Below, in pieces: positions 1 to 12,660 of a stretch of 64,000 nt of DNA. Origin of the DNA: Paraburkholderia sp. IMGN_8 (GTDB lineage: Bacteria; Pseudomonadota; Gammaproteobacteria; Burkholderiales; Burkholderiaceae); NCBI RefSeq assembly GCF_038050405.1, contig NZ_CP150901.1, positions 372,001-436,000 of the forward strand, written 5' to 3'. How positions within the stretch are numbered: the stretch's first letter is position 1; each line of letters starts with the position of its first letter. The notes below the pieces were generated by a model that saw nothing but the letters and a program-made list of their open reading frames with translations, did no database searches and had not been told where the DNA came from. The position numbers and the translations under genes are program-made.

Positions 1-219
1 GTCATGCTGCAACGCTCGCACATTCCCGAAGCGCCGTGGTGGATCGTGCAGGCGGTCGACAAGAAGCGTGCACGGCTGAACTGCATTCATCATCTGCTGA
101 GCCAGGTGCCGTATCACGAGATCGAGCACCCGACTATCGAGCTGCCGGCACGGGTGTACAACGACGAATACAGCCGCCAGCCGGTGCCGCAATCGATGAT
201 CGTGCCGGAAGTGTATTGA
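1..219 (+). CDS. ppk2: Polyphosphate kinase 2 (PPK2), C-terminal end only
   Basis: The frame is open from the window edge to a TGA at 217-219, so only about 72 C-terminal residues are present. The stretch APWWIVQAVDKKRARLNCI followed by HHLLSQVPY is the typical last helix region of PPK2 enzymes, which move phosphate between polyphosphate and nucleoside phosphates in the cytoplasm. The catalytic Walker and lid motifs lie upstream, outside the window. Nearby pit (phosphate uptake) and a CHAD protein (a polyphosphate-associated domain) fit a phosphate/polyphosphate context. The family call is fairly sure; the PPK2 subclass cannot be decided from this piece. Confidence 0.8.
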   Translation, partial: VMLQRSHIPEAPWWIVQAVDKKRARLNCIHHLLSQVPYHEIEHPTIELPARVYNDEYSRQPVPQSMIVPEVY

Positions 220-436
220 TTGCCGGAGCGGCGAAAACGGAAAAAGCTCCTGCGCGCCAATTTTGTAGGGGCGCGTCACGACTTCGAGCAGGTGGCCGTC
301 GGGATCGTCGAAATACACGCCGCGGCCACCGTTGTACGGATAAGTTTCGCCCGCACCGTCGCTGATCAGGAACGCGTAATGCTGCATGGCGATTTCGCCA
401 TCGCGTCCGAGGGTCGAGCGCCTGACCGGCACCGGC
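220..436 (-). pseudogene. VOC (glyoxalase/bleomycin-resistance) family remnant
   Basis: Translating the minus strand through 436-220 gives residues reading VRRSTLGRDGEIAMQHYAF, then LISDGAGETYPYNGGRG and VYFDDPDGHLLEVVTRPY. This is the C-terminal half of a VOC-fold protein, with the metal-site Glu in HLLEVVTRPY. The N-terminal half is missing, because the frame abuts the stop of pit. There is also no stop after the domain: the frame runs on antisense through the PPK2 gene to the window edge. I read it as a decayed 3' fragment. An authentic short gene starting at the ATG at 387 is unlikely, because half the fold would be lacking. Confidence 0.6.
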
Positions 437-439
437 GGC

Positions 440-2026
440 TTAGAACACCATGCGGAACAACCAGTACAAGCCCGCGGCCAGGGCGATAGAAACCGGCAGC
501 GTCAGCACCCACGCGAGGATCAGGCTGCGCACGGTGGCCCACTGCAAGCCGGAGCCGTTGGCCGCCATGGTTCCGGCCACGCCCGACGACAGCACGTGCG
601 TTGTCGAAACCGGCAAGCCGTACACATCGGCCGCGCCGATCGTCAGCATGGCCACCAGTTCAGCCGATGCCCCCTGGCCATAGGTCAGATGCTGCTTGCC
701 GATTTTCTCGCCGACCGTTACGACGATGCGTTTCCAGCCCACCATCGTGCCCAGACCAAGCGCGATTGCGACCGCAACCTTGACCCACGTCGGGATGAAC
801 TTCGTGGCGTGATCGGTTTGGACCTTGAAGTTCTTGACGGCCTTGGCGTCGTCCGCGGAGAAGGCGGGTTGTTTGGCCTTGTCCATCAGACGGATCGCTT
901 CGGATGCGACATACATATTGTTGCGCACGTTATCGACGATGCTTTGCGGCACGGCCGCCATCGATCCCGATGCGCCGACTTGCTGGCCAATCAGACCGAC
1001 CAGTTGCTGCAAGGCCGGCAACGTCGCGGGCGTCAATTGGCGGGTGCGTACATAGGCTTCCACATCGGCGCGCGGATTCGCGGAAGGCGCCGCGCCGTTG
1101 GTGTACTTGCCGAGCGTCGCCGAGACTTGCTGCGAGACCGCGAGGAAGGTCTGCGTTTCGGCTGGCGTAACCGCCTTGTTCAACGCGTACGCCGTCGGCA
1201 CCGTGCCGATCAGGATCAGCATGATGAGGCCCATGCCTTTCTGGCCGTCGTTCGAACCGTGCGCGAATGAAACGCCCGTGCAGGTCAGAATCAGCAGGCA
1301 GCGAATCCAGAACGGTGGGGGTTCCTTGCCCTTCGGCTCGGTATACAAGGCCGGAATGCGCACCACAGCCTTCAGGATCAGCAGCAGCAAACCGGACGCC
1401 AGAAAGCCGACCAGCGGCGAAAACAGCAACGACTTGCCGACGCCGAGCGCCTGGTTCCAATCGACGCCGCTGGTGCCGGACGCGCCATGCACCAGTTGAT
1501 TCATCAGGCCCACGCCGATAATCGAGCCGATTAGCGTATGCGAGCTCGACGACGGCAGTCCGAAATACCAGGTGCCGAGATTCCAGATGATCGCGGCGAT
1601 CAGCAGCGCGAAGACCATCGCAAAGCCGGCGCTGCTGCCCACTTGCAAGATCAACTCGACAGGCAGCAGTTGCAGGATGCCGAACGCCACCGCACCGGTT
1701 GAAGTCAGCACGCCGAGGAAATTCCATGCGCCTGACCAGACCACCGCAATGTTGGGTGCGAGCGAGTGTGTGTAAATCACAGTGGCGACTGCATTCGCGG
1801 TGTCATGAAAGCCGTTGACGAACTCGAAACCGAGTGCGATCAGGAGTGCGATGGCGAGCAGGAAATAAGGCAGAACGGAGACTTCGTGAACCGACTGCAA
1901 GTCGTCCAGCAAATGCGTGGCGCAATAAATGGCACCCACAGCGATCACAACCAGGAAAATGATGAGGCCGAGATTGCGCCCCTTTCCACTTGCAGCGTCC
2001 TGTTGCGGGTACGAAAGTTCCGGCAT
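440..2026 (-). CDS. pit: Low-affinity inorganic phosphate transporter, PiT family
   Basis: This 528-residue inner-membrane protein belongs to the PiT family, which imports metal-phosphate with protons. The two family signatures are visible: GFEFVNGFHDTANAVATVIY near the N-terminus and SFAHGSNDGQKGMGLI in the middle, with a late GAADVYGLPVSTTHVLSSGV block. Hydrophobic segments flank a hydrophilic central loop, as in PitA. The ATG at 2026 is preferred over the upstream GTG at 2095, because the extra 23 residues are Arg/Ser-rich and unlike the family. It is transcribed leftward as a single gene. The neighbouring PPK2 and CHAD genes point to a phosphate-storage neighbourhood. Confidence 0.93.
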   Translation of the reverse strand: MPELSYPQQDAASGKGRNLGLIIFLVVIAVGAIYCATHLLDDLQSVHEVSVLPYFLLAIALLIALGFEFVNGFHDTANAVATVIYTHSLAPNIAVVWSGAWNFLGVLTSTGAVAFGILQLLPVELILQVGSSAGFAMVFALLIAAIIWNLGTWYFGLPSSSSHTLIGSIIGVGLMNQLVHGASGTSGVDWNQALGVGKSLLFSPLVGFLASGLLLLILKAVVRIPALYTEPKGKEPPPFWIRCLLILTCTGVSFAHGSNDGQKGMGLIMLILIGTVPTAYALNKAVTPAETQTFLAVSQQVSATLGKYTNGAAPSANPRADVEAYVRTRQLTPATLPALQQLVGLIGQQVGASGSMAAVPQSIVDNVRNNMYVASEAIRLMDKAKQPAFSADDAKAVKNFKVQTDHATKFIPTWVKVAVAIALGLGTMVGWKRIVVTVGEKIGKQHLTYGQGASAELVAMLTIGAADVYGLPVSTTHVLSSGVAGTMAANGSGLQWATVRSLILAWVLTLPVSIALAAGLYWLFRMVF

Positions 2027-2307
2027 GGCCTGTGCCCTCAAAGTTTGTCGCGGAGCGTTCGATCCTGAGCGGGCCGTGTGTCGAAATGATGACACCAGGT
2101 GCGACGCCTATGCGGGACGGGGCATGGAGGGAAGTTGGCGGAGATTTTCCGCGCACTGTGGAGATGCTTGGCCAGAGACGTGGCGGCTTTTAACGCTTAG
2201 TGGTCCGAAAAACACCGGCTGCTCAGCCGGAAAGGTTTCTCTTATCGAACGGCCACTAACTCCTCAAAAATCGTTCCTGGCGACGCCTTGTCGCTGAGTT
2301 CTGCGTA

Positions 2308-2871
2308 TTGCGTGCATACCCACCGGCCCCTTTTTTTACTACGCTGCCAAGAGGGTGTTTTGAAGGATGTTCGATAAAACGCGCAAGCCGGAAGGTCGAA
2401 AAAAGCGTCGACAAACGCGCCGCGGATAACCAGCCGGCCGGCGAACAGCTCTCCGCGGAGGCGGCGTTCGCGTCGTATGCGGCGCCGCTGGTCGCTCACG
2501 CCATCGAATACGCAGCCGCAGTGCGCGAGGAAGCGTCGCCTGAAGCGCAGCACCAACTGCGCGTGTCTCACGCAAAGCGCTCCAATTACACATCGTTTCA
2601 TGACGTCAGAAAGGCCGGGAAAAAACTGCGCTATCTGCTCGAATTTTTCGGGCTGGTTCTGCACGGGGGCCACAAACGTACTCTTAAACTGCTTAAGCAG
2701 ATTCAGAAACGTTTCGGTACGCTGAACGATGTTGTCGCGAGCGAGATGTTGCTGCGTGACAACGCAGCCTTGCTGGCTGGCTCGGGCGATACCGATGCGG
2801 TGCTTCATTGGTTCGAGAGGGAACGCAAGCGCCGGCTGCGGCCGGCTGCGGGGCTGCTGCGCAAGTTGTGA
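2308..2871 (+). CDS. CHAD domain protein, internally shortened (possible pseudogene)
   Basis: CHAD domains are His-rich helical modules that bind polyphosphate. Here QHQLRV (about residues 81-86) matches the first conserved helix, and FHDVRKAGKKLRYLLEFF (about 97-114) matches the second repeat. In intact CHAD proteins more than 100 residues separate these, but here only about ten do. So the middle of the domain has been deleted without loss of frame. The C-terminal LLKQIQKRFGTLNDV helix is intact. The start is uncertain: the frame opens at a TTG at 2308 and no convincing ribosome site is seen. It lies beside pit and PPK2. It may be a decaying gene. Confidence 0.6.
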   Translation: MRAYPPAPFFTTLPRGCFEGCSIKRASRKVEKSVDKRAADNQPAGEQLSAEAAFASYAAPLVAHAIEYAAAVREEASPEAQHQLRVSHAKRSNYTSFHDVRKAGKKLRYLLEFFGLVLHGGHKRTLKLLKQIQKRFGTLNDVVASEMLLRDNAALLAGSGDTDAVLHWFERERKRRLRPAAGLLRKL

Positions 2872-2979
2872 GGCAACGGGTTGGCGCCGCGCGCGCTTGA
2901 GCAAAAGGGCTGGAAGAACAATATCTCGCGATGCGCCCGGACCTGATTCGCCAGGCGATTCATTTGCGAAGGAGGCGAT

Positions 2980-3141
2980 GTGCACGTGCCACGTCAAACG
3001 CTTTCGCTGCATCGAAGGTTGCGCAAGGTATTGCGCGGCTATGGAGGCTGCGTGTCGCGTTACGTGGGTAACTCCCCGTTTTTCACCGGCGTGGCCGGTA
3101 CGCTCGTCGCCGTATCGATGGCGCAGGACTCGCCGTCGTGA
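2980..3141 (+). CDS. Small hypothetical protein, 53 residues
   Basis: A GTG at 2980 is preceded at 5 nt by GAAGGAGG (about 2968-2974), a strong Shine-Dalgarno, and opens a 53-codon frame ending in TGA at 3139-3141. The product has a basic N-terminal half (LHRRLRKVLRG) and a weakly hydrophobic stretch (PFFTGVAGTLVAVSMA). An ATG at 2978 in another frame would use the same ribosome site but gives a product without recognisable features. No family is recognised. The strong ribosome site is the main support. Confidence 0.35.
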   Translation: MHVPRQTLSLHRRLRKVLRGYGGCVSRYVGNSPFFTGVAGTLVAVSMAQDSPS

Positions 3142-3186
3142 GCGGCGGCGCCGGATTCGATGGCCCGGCGTTGCTGCGTCGCGTGT

Positions 3187-4233
3187 TCAGGCGCTTTCGT
3201 TGCGCCGTGGAGCGAGTCCGCGCAGCGTGACTGCGCCGCGCGTGTCGCCGGGTAGCTTCGCGACGCGTGTGCCGGTCGTCGGATCGCCAACGGGCGATAG
3301 CGGCTCGACGGGAAAGCCGCGCCGTTGCCACGCGTCCAGGCCGCCTTTTAGTGCGCGAATCCGCGTGTAGCCGTTGCGGCGCATCCGTTCCGTGACGTCG
3401 ACGGCGGTCGCGCTGTCCGGGCAGATGCAGTAAATGACGGTGTCATAGACGAGCAGCGCGCCGTCGATTTGTTCGGGCGAGTGCGGATCGAGCGCCAGCG
3501 CGCCGGGGATGCGGCACGGCGCTTCATGCGTCGGCGCCTCCGGACGCGCATCCAGGACCATGGGCGGTGCGATGCGGCGCCATCCGGCGGGTGTTGCTTC
3601 CAAATCTGCATCGGGTGTGGCGGGTACGAACCGCCGACGCTCGCGGCGCCGTTGCAGCAGACGAAACGCAAGGTACGCCAACGCTGCTGCCAGCAGGATA
3701 TCGATGACCGTGCCGTCGCGTGCTCTGACGAACGCCAGCAGCATATGCAACTGCCGTTCTGCCGCGGCGCCGCCGAGTAGCCAGAAGGTGGCCCACGCCG
3801 TCACTCCGGCGATGTCCCACGCTGCGTAGATGCGTGCATCGACTGCTGTCGTGCCCATCAACGGCGGGGTGATGAGCCCGAGCCCGGGGACGAACTTCGA
3901 GATCGACACGAGCGGAACGCCGAAGCGCTCGAATAGCGAGCGTGCTTTGCCGAGCTTCGAATCGATGGCGGGCGACAGCCGGCTAAGCGCGAAGATCAAT
4001 TTGCGGCCGTAGATGCGGCCCGCCGTGAACCATGCGCCATCGCCGATGAGCGCACCGAGGACGGCGGCGACGAAGACTGGCCAGAAAGGCAGCGAGCCGG
4101 CGGCGATCGCCGAGCCCGCGAACAATAGCATTGGGACCGCGGGGATCGGCACGCCGAGGCGTGTCAACAGGACGTTCAGGAATACGACTGCGGCGCCCCA
4201 GGTTGAAACCGCCGAAGACGGAAACTCTACCAA
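3187..4233 (-). CDS. DedA/VTT membrane protein fused to a rhodanese domain
   Basis: This is a 348-residue protein. Residues about 10-190 form a DedA (VTT) membrane domain with several hydrophobic segments and the family motif FVPGLGLITPPLMGTT. DedA proteins are thought to act in lipid and membrane homeostasis. An Arg-rich cytoplasmic linker (LLQRRRERRRF) leads to a rhodanese-like domain at about 225-330, with a candidate active-site loop YCICPDSATA and the ending GGLDAWQRRGFPVEPL. Rhodaneses transfer sulfur through a Cys; C-I-C-P-D-S-A-T keeps a Cys at the loop start but differs from the classic CRxG pattern. It stands alone, downstream of rpoD on the same strand. Confidence 0.85.
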   Translation of the reverse strand: MVEFPSSAVSTWGAAVVFLNVLLTRLGVPIPAVPMLLFAGSAIAAGSLPFWPVFVAAVLGALIGDGAWFTAGRIYGRKLIFALSRLSPAIDSKLGKARSLFERFGVPLVSISKFVPGLGLITPPLMGTTAVDARIYAAWDIAGVTAWATFWLLGGAAAERQLHMLLAFVRARDGTVIDILLAAALAYLAFRLLQRRRERRRFVPATPDADLEATPAGWRRIAPPMVLDARPEAPTHEAPCRIPGALALDPHSPEQIDGALLVYDTVIYCICPDSATAVDVTERMRRNGYTRIRALKGGLDAWQRRGFPVEPLSPVGDPTTGTRVAKLPGDTRGAVTLRGLAPRRNESA

Positions 4234-4360
4234 TTCGGATGCTCCTATTGGTTGGGGATTTTGGTTTTACCGTGGTGCGTGTGTTCCCGTTAGACGGCTT
4301 TGTTGATGAGAATACGCGAAGAAAGGGAGGTTGATTCTTTTTGCCCTTCCGGTGGTTGTT

Positions 4361-4385
4361 GTCTGTGTGCCGTAGGCACACAGAC
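4361..4385. terminator. Perfect 11-bp hairpin downstream of rpoD
   Basis: GTCTGTGTGCC (4361-4371) and GGCACACAGAC (4375-4385) are perfectly complementary around a 3-nt loop. The hairpin lies 140 nt past the rpoD stop in the rpoD transcription direction and upstream of the DedA gene. No strong U-tract follows on the minus strand, so it may be an RNA-stabilising 3' hairpin rather than a strict intrinsic terminator. Confidence 0.5.
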
Positions 4386-4402
4386 ACCTTGGCAAGCGGC
4401 CG

Positions 4403-4433
4403 GACCGTGTCGACAATCACTGTCGACACGGTC
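4403..4433. terminator. Perfect 13-bp hairpin downstream of rpoD
   Basis: GACCGTGTCGACA (4403-4415) pairs perfectly with TGTCGACACGGTC (4421-4433) around ATCAC. It is the first strong structure after the rpoD stop at 4525 and stands 17 nt before the second hairpin at 4385-4361. It is a likely transcript end or stability element; a DNA operator for the DedA gene is the alternative. Confidence 0.5.
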
Positions 4434-4524
4434 GGTGTGAGATATGGGTGTGAAATGCGGCTCGCGAATGAGATTCGTGGCCTGCGCTTGCCGTGCATGG
4501 CGCACGACAAACGCAATTGCCTGC

Positions 4525-6519
4525 TTAGCGGTCGAGGAACGACTTCAGGCGATCGGCGCGGCTCGGATGCATCAGCTTACGCATTGCCTTGCTTTCGATC
4601 TGGCGAATCCGCTCGCGCGTGACGTCGAACTGTTTGCCGACTTCTTCGAGCGTATGGTCCGATTTCGTGTTGATGCCGTAGCGCATGCGCAGCACCTTCG
4701 CTTCGCGCGGCGACAGCGAGTCGAGCGCGTCGTCGATCGCGGCACGCAAGTCGGCCTGCATCGCCGCGTCGGCCGGCGAGGATGCCGCCGAATCTTCGAT
4801 CATGTCGCCGAGCGTAGCGTCACCGTCGTCACCCACCGGCGTCTCCATCGAAACCGGCTGCTTGGCAATCTTCAGAATGCCGCGCACTTTCTCTTCCGAC
4901 AGTTCCATGCGTTCAGCCAGCACGGAAGGATGCGCTTCCTGACCGGTCTGCTGCAAAATCTCGCGCGAAATGCGGTTGAGCTTGTTGATCGTTTCGATCA
5001 TGTGCACCGGCACGCGAATCGTGCGCGCCTGATCGGCGAGCGAACGCGTCACGGCCTGGCGAACCCACCACGTCGCATACGTCGAAAACTTCCAGCCGCG
5101 CCGATATTCAAACTTGTCGACCGCCTTCATCAAACCGATGTTGCCTTCCTGGATCAAGTCGAGGAAGAGCATGCCGCGATTCACGTACTTCTTCGCGATC
5201 GAGATCACGAGGCGCAGATTCGCCTCGATCATCTCGCTCTTGGCTTTGCGCATCTTCGATTCAGCCGCGACCATCTGACGATTGATCTCTTTCAGATGCT
5301 TGAGCGGCAGCGAAACCGTTGCTTCGATGTCGATCAGTTTTTGCTGTTCCGACTGAATGGCCGGCAGATTGCGCTCGAGTGCTGCACCGAACGACGACGA
5401 CCCGCGCGCTGCGCGCTCTGTCCAGCCGAGGTCGGCTTCGTGACCCTTGAACGATTCGATGAACTGCTCGCGCGGCATGCCGCTCTTCGTCACGACGATT
5501 TGCAGAATGCGGCGCTCGATTTCGCGCACCTGCGCGACCTGGTGCTGCACGTCGCCGCACAGTCGGTCGATGGTGCGCGCAGTGAAGCGAATCTTTGCGA
5601 GGTTCTGCTGAATCTCCTCGCGGGCACGCAGATAAGCTTTCGAGGTGACATCGCCACGCGTGTGCGACGCGTTCATCTGGTCATACAGGATGCCAACCCG
5701 CGTGAAGATCTCGAGGCAATCGCTAGTCAGTTGCTTCAGACGCGCTTCGTCCGCCGCCGAGGAATCGGCCGGGGCAATGTCGTCGTCGCTATCGCTGTCT
5801 TCGTCATCGCTGGTTTCAGTGTCGACGTCGGCCACTGCGTCCGCGCTCGTGTCTACTTCCGCTGCCGCCGTATCTTCATTCAAACCGTCGACCAGTTCGT
5901 CGATGCGAAGCTCGCCGTCCACGACCTGTTGGGCGCTGGCCAGAATTGCGGAGATCGCGAGCGGGCAAGCGGCGATCGCCTGCACCATTTCGTGCAGGCC
6001 GTCTTCGATGCGCTTTGCAATCGCGATCTCGCCCGCACGGGTCAGCAGCTCGGTCGCGCCCATCTCGCGCATGTACATGCGCACCGGATCGGTCGTACGG
6101 CCGAATTCGGAGTCGACCGTCGACAACGCGACTTCGGTTTCCTCGTCTGCCTGATCGTCCGACACCACGGCGGGGGTGTTCGAGTTCAGCAGCAGGGTTT
6201 CCGCATCAGGGGCCTGCTCGTAGACCTGCACGCCCATGTCGTTGAAGGCGCTGACGATGCTGTCGATCGCCGCGGTTTGCGCGAAGTTGTCGGGCAGGTG
6301 ATCGTTGATCTGAGCGTGGGTCAGGTAGCCTTGCTCCTTGCCCAACTGGATCAGCGCGCGCATCTGCCGCTGGCGTTCTTCGGCTTGTTGCGGCGGCAAC
6401 TCGGCCGCGACGGGGATCGCCTTGCCCGCGCTCTTGCCTTTGCCGGTACGGCCTGCAGGTGCCTTGGCGGCGTATCCGCCCGTTTCGTGTTGCGAATCTT
6501 CGCGATCAAAAGGGTTCAC
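4525..6519 (-). CDS. rpoD: RNA polymerase sigma-70 factor RpoD
   Basis: This is a 664-residue primary sigma factor. Visible in order are region 1.1 ([19 protein letters not shown]), region 1.2 ([14 protein letters not shown]), a long acidic non-conserved region with an Asp/Ser-rich stretch near residues 240-265, region 2 ([19 protein letters not shown] and the -10 recognition block [20 protein letters not shown]), region 3, and region 4 with the helix-turn-helix [20 protein letters not shown]. The start is GTG at 6519, with AGAGGAGA a few bases upstream. It is not next to dnaG as the main rpoD usually is, so it may be a paralogue. The 5' leader carries an attenuator-like structure. Confidence 0.96.
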   Translation of the reverse strand: MNPFDREDSQHETGGYAAKAPAGRTGKGKSAGKAIPVAAELPPQQAEERQRQMRALIQLGKEQGYLTHAQINDHLPDNFAQTAAIDSIVSAFNDMGVQVYEQAPDAETLLLNSNTPAVVSDDQADEETEVALSTVDSEFGRTTDPVRMYMREMGATELLTRAGEIAIAKRIEDGLHEMVQAIAACPLAISAILASAQQVVDGELRIDELVDGLNEDTAAAEVDTSADAVADVDTETSDDEDSDSDDDIAPADSSAADEARLKQLTSDCLEIFTRVGILYDQMNASHTRGDVTSKAYLRAREEIQQNLAKIRFTARTIDRLCGDVQHQVAQVREIERRILQIVVTKSGMPREQFIESFKGHEADLGWTERAARGSSSFGAALERNLPAIQSEQQKLIDIEATVSLPLKHLKEINRQMVAAESKMRKAKSEMIEANLRLVISIAKKYVNRGMLFLDLIQEGNIGLMKAVDKFEYRRGWKFSTYATWWVRQAVTRSLADQARTIRVPVHMIETINKLNRISREILQQTGQEAHPSVLAERMELSEEKVRGILKIAKQPVSMETPVGDDGDATLGDMIEDSAASSPADAAMQADLRAAIDDALDSLSPREAKVLRMRYGINTKSDHTLEEVGKQFDVTRERIRQIESKAMRKLMHPSRADRLKSFLDR

Positions 6520-6636
6520 GTATTCTCCTCTAGAGGCTTCGCTATGAGACGCAAGACGCGACCGTCAGGCGTTTCGAGCATGGCTCAACATCACCTGAGT
6601 GACTCAACGCGGTTGTTTGGCTGTGCTCTGGGGAGC

Positions 6637-6691
6637 AAAAAAGATGAGCCCGCGCGAAGCGGGCCGATAGAAATGCGCGAAATTCGCGCGG
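6637..6691 (-). promoter_or_regulatory. Putative attenuator in the rpoD 5' leader
   Basis: On the rpoD strand, GCCCGC-TTCGC-GCGGGC (6664-6648) forms a hairpin followed, after five bases, by six T (6642-6637). This is an intrinsic terminator placed between promoter and gene. Just upstream, CCGCGCGAA (6691-6683) can pair locally with TTCGCGC, or perfectly over 9 bp with TTCGCGCGG (6658-6650), which is the loop and 3' arm of the terminator. These mutually exclusive pairings are the usual layout of an antiterminator/terminator switch. No minus-strand gene lies upstream that would need this terminator. The function is inferred. Confidence 0.5.
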
Positions 6692-6696
6692 CTCGC

Positions 6697-6702
6697 ATTA
6701 TA
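6697..6702 (-). promoter_or_regulatory. -10 element of the rpoD promoter
   Basis: A perfect TATAAT on the minus strand (6702-6697) lies 178 bp upstream of the rpoD GTG, and transcription would begin near 6690. No good -35 hexamer is seen at 17 bp, so the promoter may depend on an activator or on the extended sequence. Confidence 0.45.
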
Positions 6703-6971
6703 TACGAGCTTGCGCCATTGCGCGCATTGTGAGCACATCAATTCGTGCACGCGCCTATGGTGGACTCGTTTGCGGTCTGTGCAAGTGTCGGGCAGGTGCT
6801 TGTCTGAGGGCCGCATCATCAGTACGTCACGTGCAAGGACTGGTCCCTCACTATAGATGAACTCGTTCGTCCTCACAGGATGCGATCGCTGTAGACAGTC
6901 CTGCTATATGTAGGGGACGCAACTTTTAGCGTCGATTCGCACTTACCCAAAAGAAAATTCACAAAAGGGGG

Positions 6972-7000
6972 TTGACGACATGTCGGTCATTCTCCATAAT
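6972..7000 (+). promoter_or_regulatory. rrn operon promoter
   Basis: TTGACG (6972-6977) and CATAAT (6995-7000) are separated by exactly 17 bp and lie about 320 bp before the 16S gene. This is the expected form and position of a sigma-70 rRNA promoter. An A/T-rich stretch (AAAAGAAAATTCACAAAA) directly upstream could act as an UP element. Confidence 0.75.
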
Positions 7001-7098
7001 CTCGTTTCTCTGCTGCTGATGCAGCGACGCAGAACGAAGCGGTGCCGGGTGGTTGTGAGGTTGACGACGCGCGGTGGCGGTTTGGTGGTGAATGCGCA

Positions 7099-7138
7099 CT
7101 CGATCTTTAAAAATTAACAGCCGATAAGTGTGGGCGCT
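7099..7138 (+). promoter_or_regulatory. rrn leader: boxA-like site and 5' half of 16S processing stem
   Basis: ACTCGATCTTTAAAAA (about 7098-7113) resembles boxA antitermination sites. It is followed by ACAGCCGATAAGTGTGGGCG (from 7117), which is nearly complementary to 8875-8896 downstream of 16S. The two form the double-stranded stem normally cut by RNase III to release the 16S precursor. Confidence 0.6.
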
Positions 7139-7319
7139 TGATGCGCGACGCGCTGATGGATTCTTCGGGGTCTGTCGACAAGCGAAAGTATCAAGTCTCA
7201 CACTAGTATCAAGGAAAGGTTTTCCTGCTGGGGTGGATTCACGCCGGCAGGAGGATCATTCGTCAGTACGTTGAGTGAGCGACCGGTTGGTAAAACAACC
7301 GAAAAACAGTAACAGGTTT

Positions 7320-8850
<1,531 letters not shown>

Positions 8851-8874
8851 CTCGAGCTAACGTGTCAAACGTTG

Positions 8875-8896
8875 AGCGCTCACGCTTATCGGCTGT
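8875..8896 (+). other. 3' half of 16S processing stem
   Basis: The sequence here (ending CTTATCGGCTGT) is the near-perfect reverse complement of 7117-7138. Together they bracket 16S rRNA in a long stem, the usual RNase III substrate. Confidence 0.6.
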
Positions 8897-8913
8897 GAAA
8901 AAGACAGACTCAG

Positions 8914-8990
8914 GGGTCTGTAGCTCAGTCGGTTAGAGCACCGTCTTGATAAGGCGGGGGTCGATGGTTCGAATCCATCCAGACCCACCA
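8914..8990 (+). tRNA. ileT: tRNA-Ile (GAT)
   Basis: This is a 77-nt cloverleaf. The acceptor arms GGGTCTG and CAGACCC pair, the anticodon loop reads TTGATAA with anticodon GAT, the T arm holds GGTTCGAATCC, and CCA is encoded. It lies in the 16S-23S spacer, the standard position in rrn operons of this group. Confidence 0.97.
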
Positions 8991-9066
8991 CTGTTTCTGC
9001 GGTGGCTGCGCTAATCGCTAAAACCCCTGGGGTATCAGGTACAGATAGCGATGTCTGTGTATGACT

Positions 9067-9142
9067 GGGGGATTAGCTCAGCTGGGAGAGCACCTGCTTT
9101 GCAAGCAGGGGGTCGTCGGTTCGATCCCGTCATCCTCCACCA
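9067..9142 (+). tRNA. alaT: tRNA-Ala (TGC)
   Basis: This is a 76-nt cloverleaf with acceptor GGGGGAT/ATCCTCC (including a G-T pair at position 3-70), anticodon TGC in loop TTTGCAA, T arm GGTTCGATCCC and encoded CCA. It is the second spacer tRNA of the rrn operon. Confidence 0.97.
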
Positions 9143-9237
9143 ATCCTCAATGCCTAGCGTTCGGTGCTAACCGAGCTTTATGCATTGGCGATTGAGCCAG
9201 TCAGAGTGATATGAAGCAGAGCTTTATATCGGCTGTC

Positions 9238-9249
9238 GTTCTTTAACAA
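9238..9249 (+). promoter_or_regulatory. boxA antitermination site before 23S
   Basis: GTTCTTTAACAA is close to the boxA consensus (TGCTCTTTAACA) bound by NusB-S10. It sits about 200 nt before 23S, where a second boxA is normal. Confidence 0.65.
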
Positions 9250-9447
9250 TCAGGAAGAAGTAGTAAAGAGATTCACGAAAGCATACTTAGAGATGGGTGT
9301 GTGAGTAGGTGAATCAGGGTTGTGATTGTATCAATGTATGAAAAGGTAATCGAAAGATTGCTTTGGAATACGGCGCAACACGAATACTCAACCTGTAACG
9401 ATGTGATGAAGTCATGCGCAAGCGTGGCAGAGACACACCCGTTATAG

Positions 9448-12326
<2,879 letters not shown>

Positions 12327-12530
12327 ATAACAGGTGTGTGTCGGCAGCCGTTAGTGCTTTGGCACTTATGGATGCCCCACCCTGCGCCACGCGCAGGGTC
12401 TCCAGAACACACAGGTTGAGATCAGTGTTGTGCCGGAAACAACACAGCCCAACGCATTACCGAGAGACATCCTCTCAGCTACTTCTTCCAGATTGGCGGT
12501 ATTGCCCCAGGGCAGTACGGCAACAAGTCA

Positions 12531-12646
12531 TGCCTGATGACCATAGCGAGTCGGTCCCACCCCTTCCCATCCCGAACAGGACCGTGAAACGACTCCACGC
12601 CGATGATAGTGCGGATTCCCGTGTGAAAGTAGGTAATCGTCAGGCT
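12531..12646 (+). rRNA. rrf: 5S ribosomal RNA
   Basis: The sequence starts TGCCTGATGACCATAGCGAG, contains CCCATCCCGAACAGGACCGT, and ends GGTAATCGTCAGGCT, so its two ends pair. The length is about 116 nt. It is the third rRNA of the operon. Confidence 0.95.
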
Positions 12647-12660
12647 CCCCTGCAGCACCA

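Noticed and set aside
386..2068. Long plus-strand open frames across the pit gene
   Set aside because: They are antisense to a clear transporter gene and arise from high GC; their products are Arg/His-rich without family motifs.
4444..6732. A 762-codon plus-strand open frame opposite rpoD
   Set aside because: It mirrors rpoD exactly, has no ribosome site or motifs, and is the usual shadow of a GC-rich gene.
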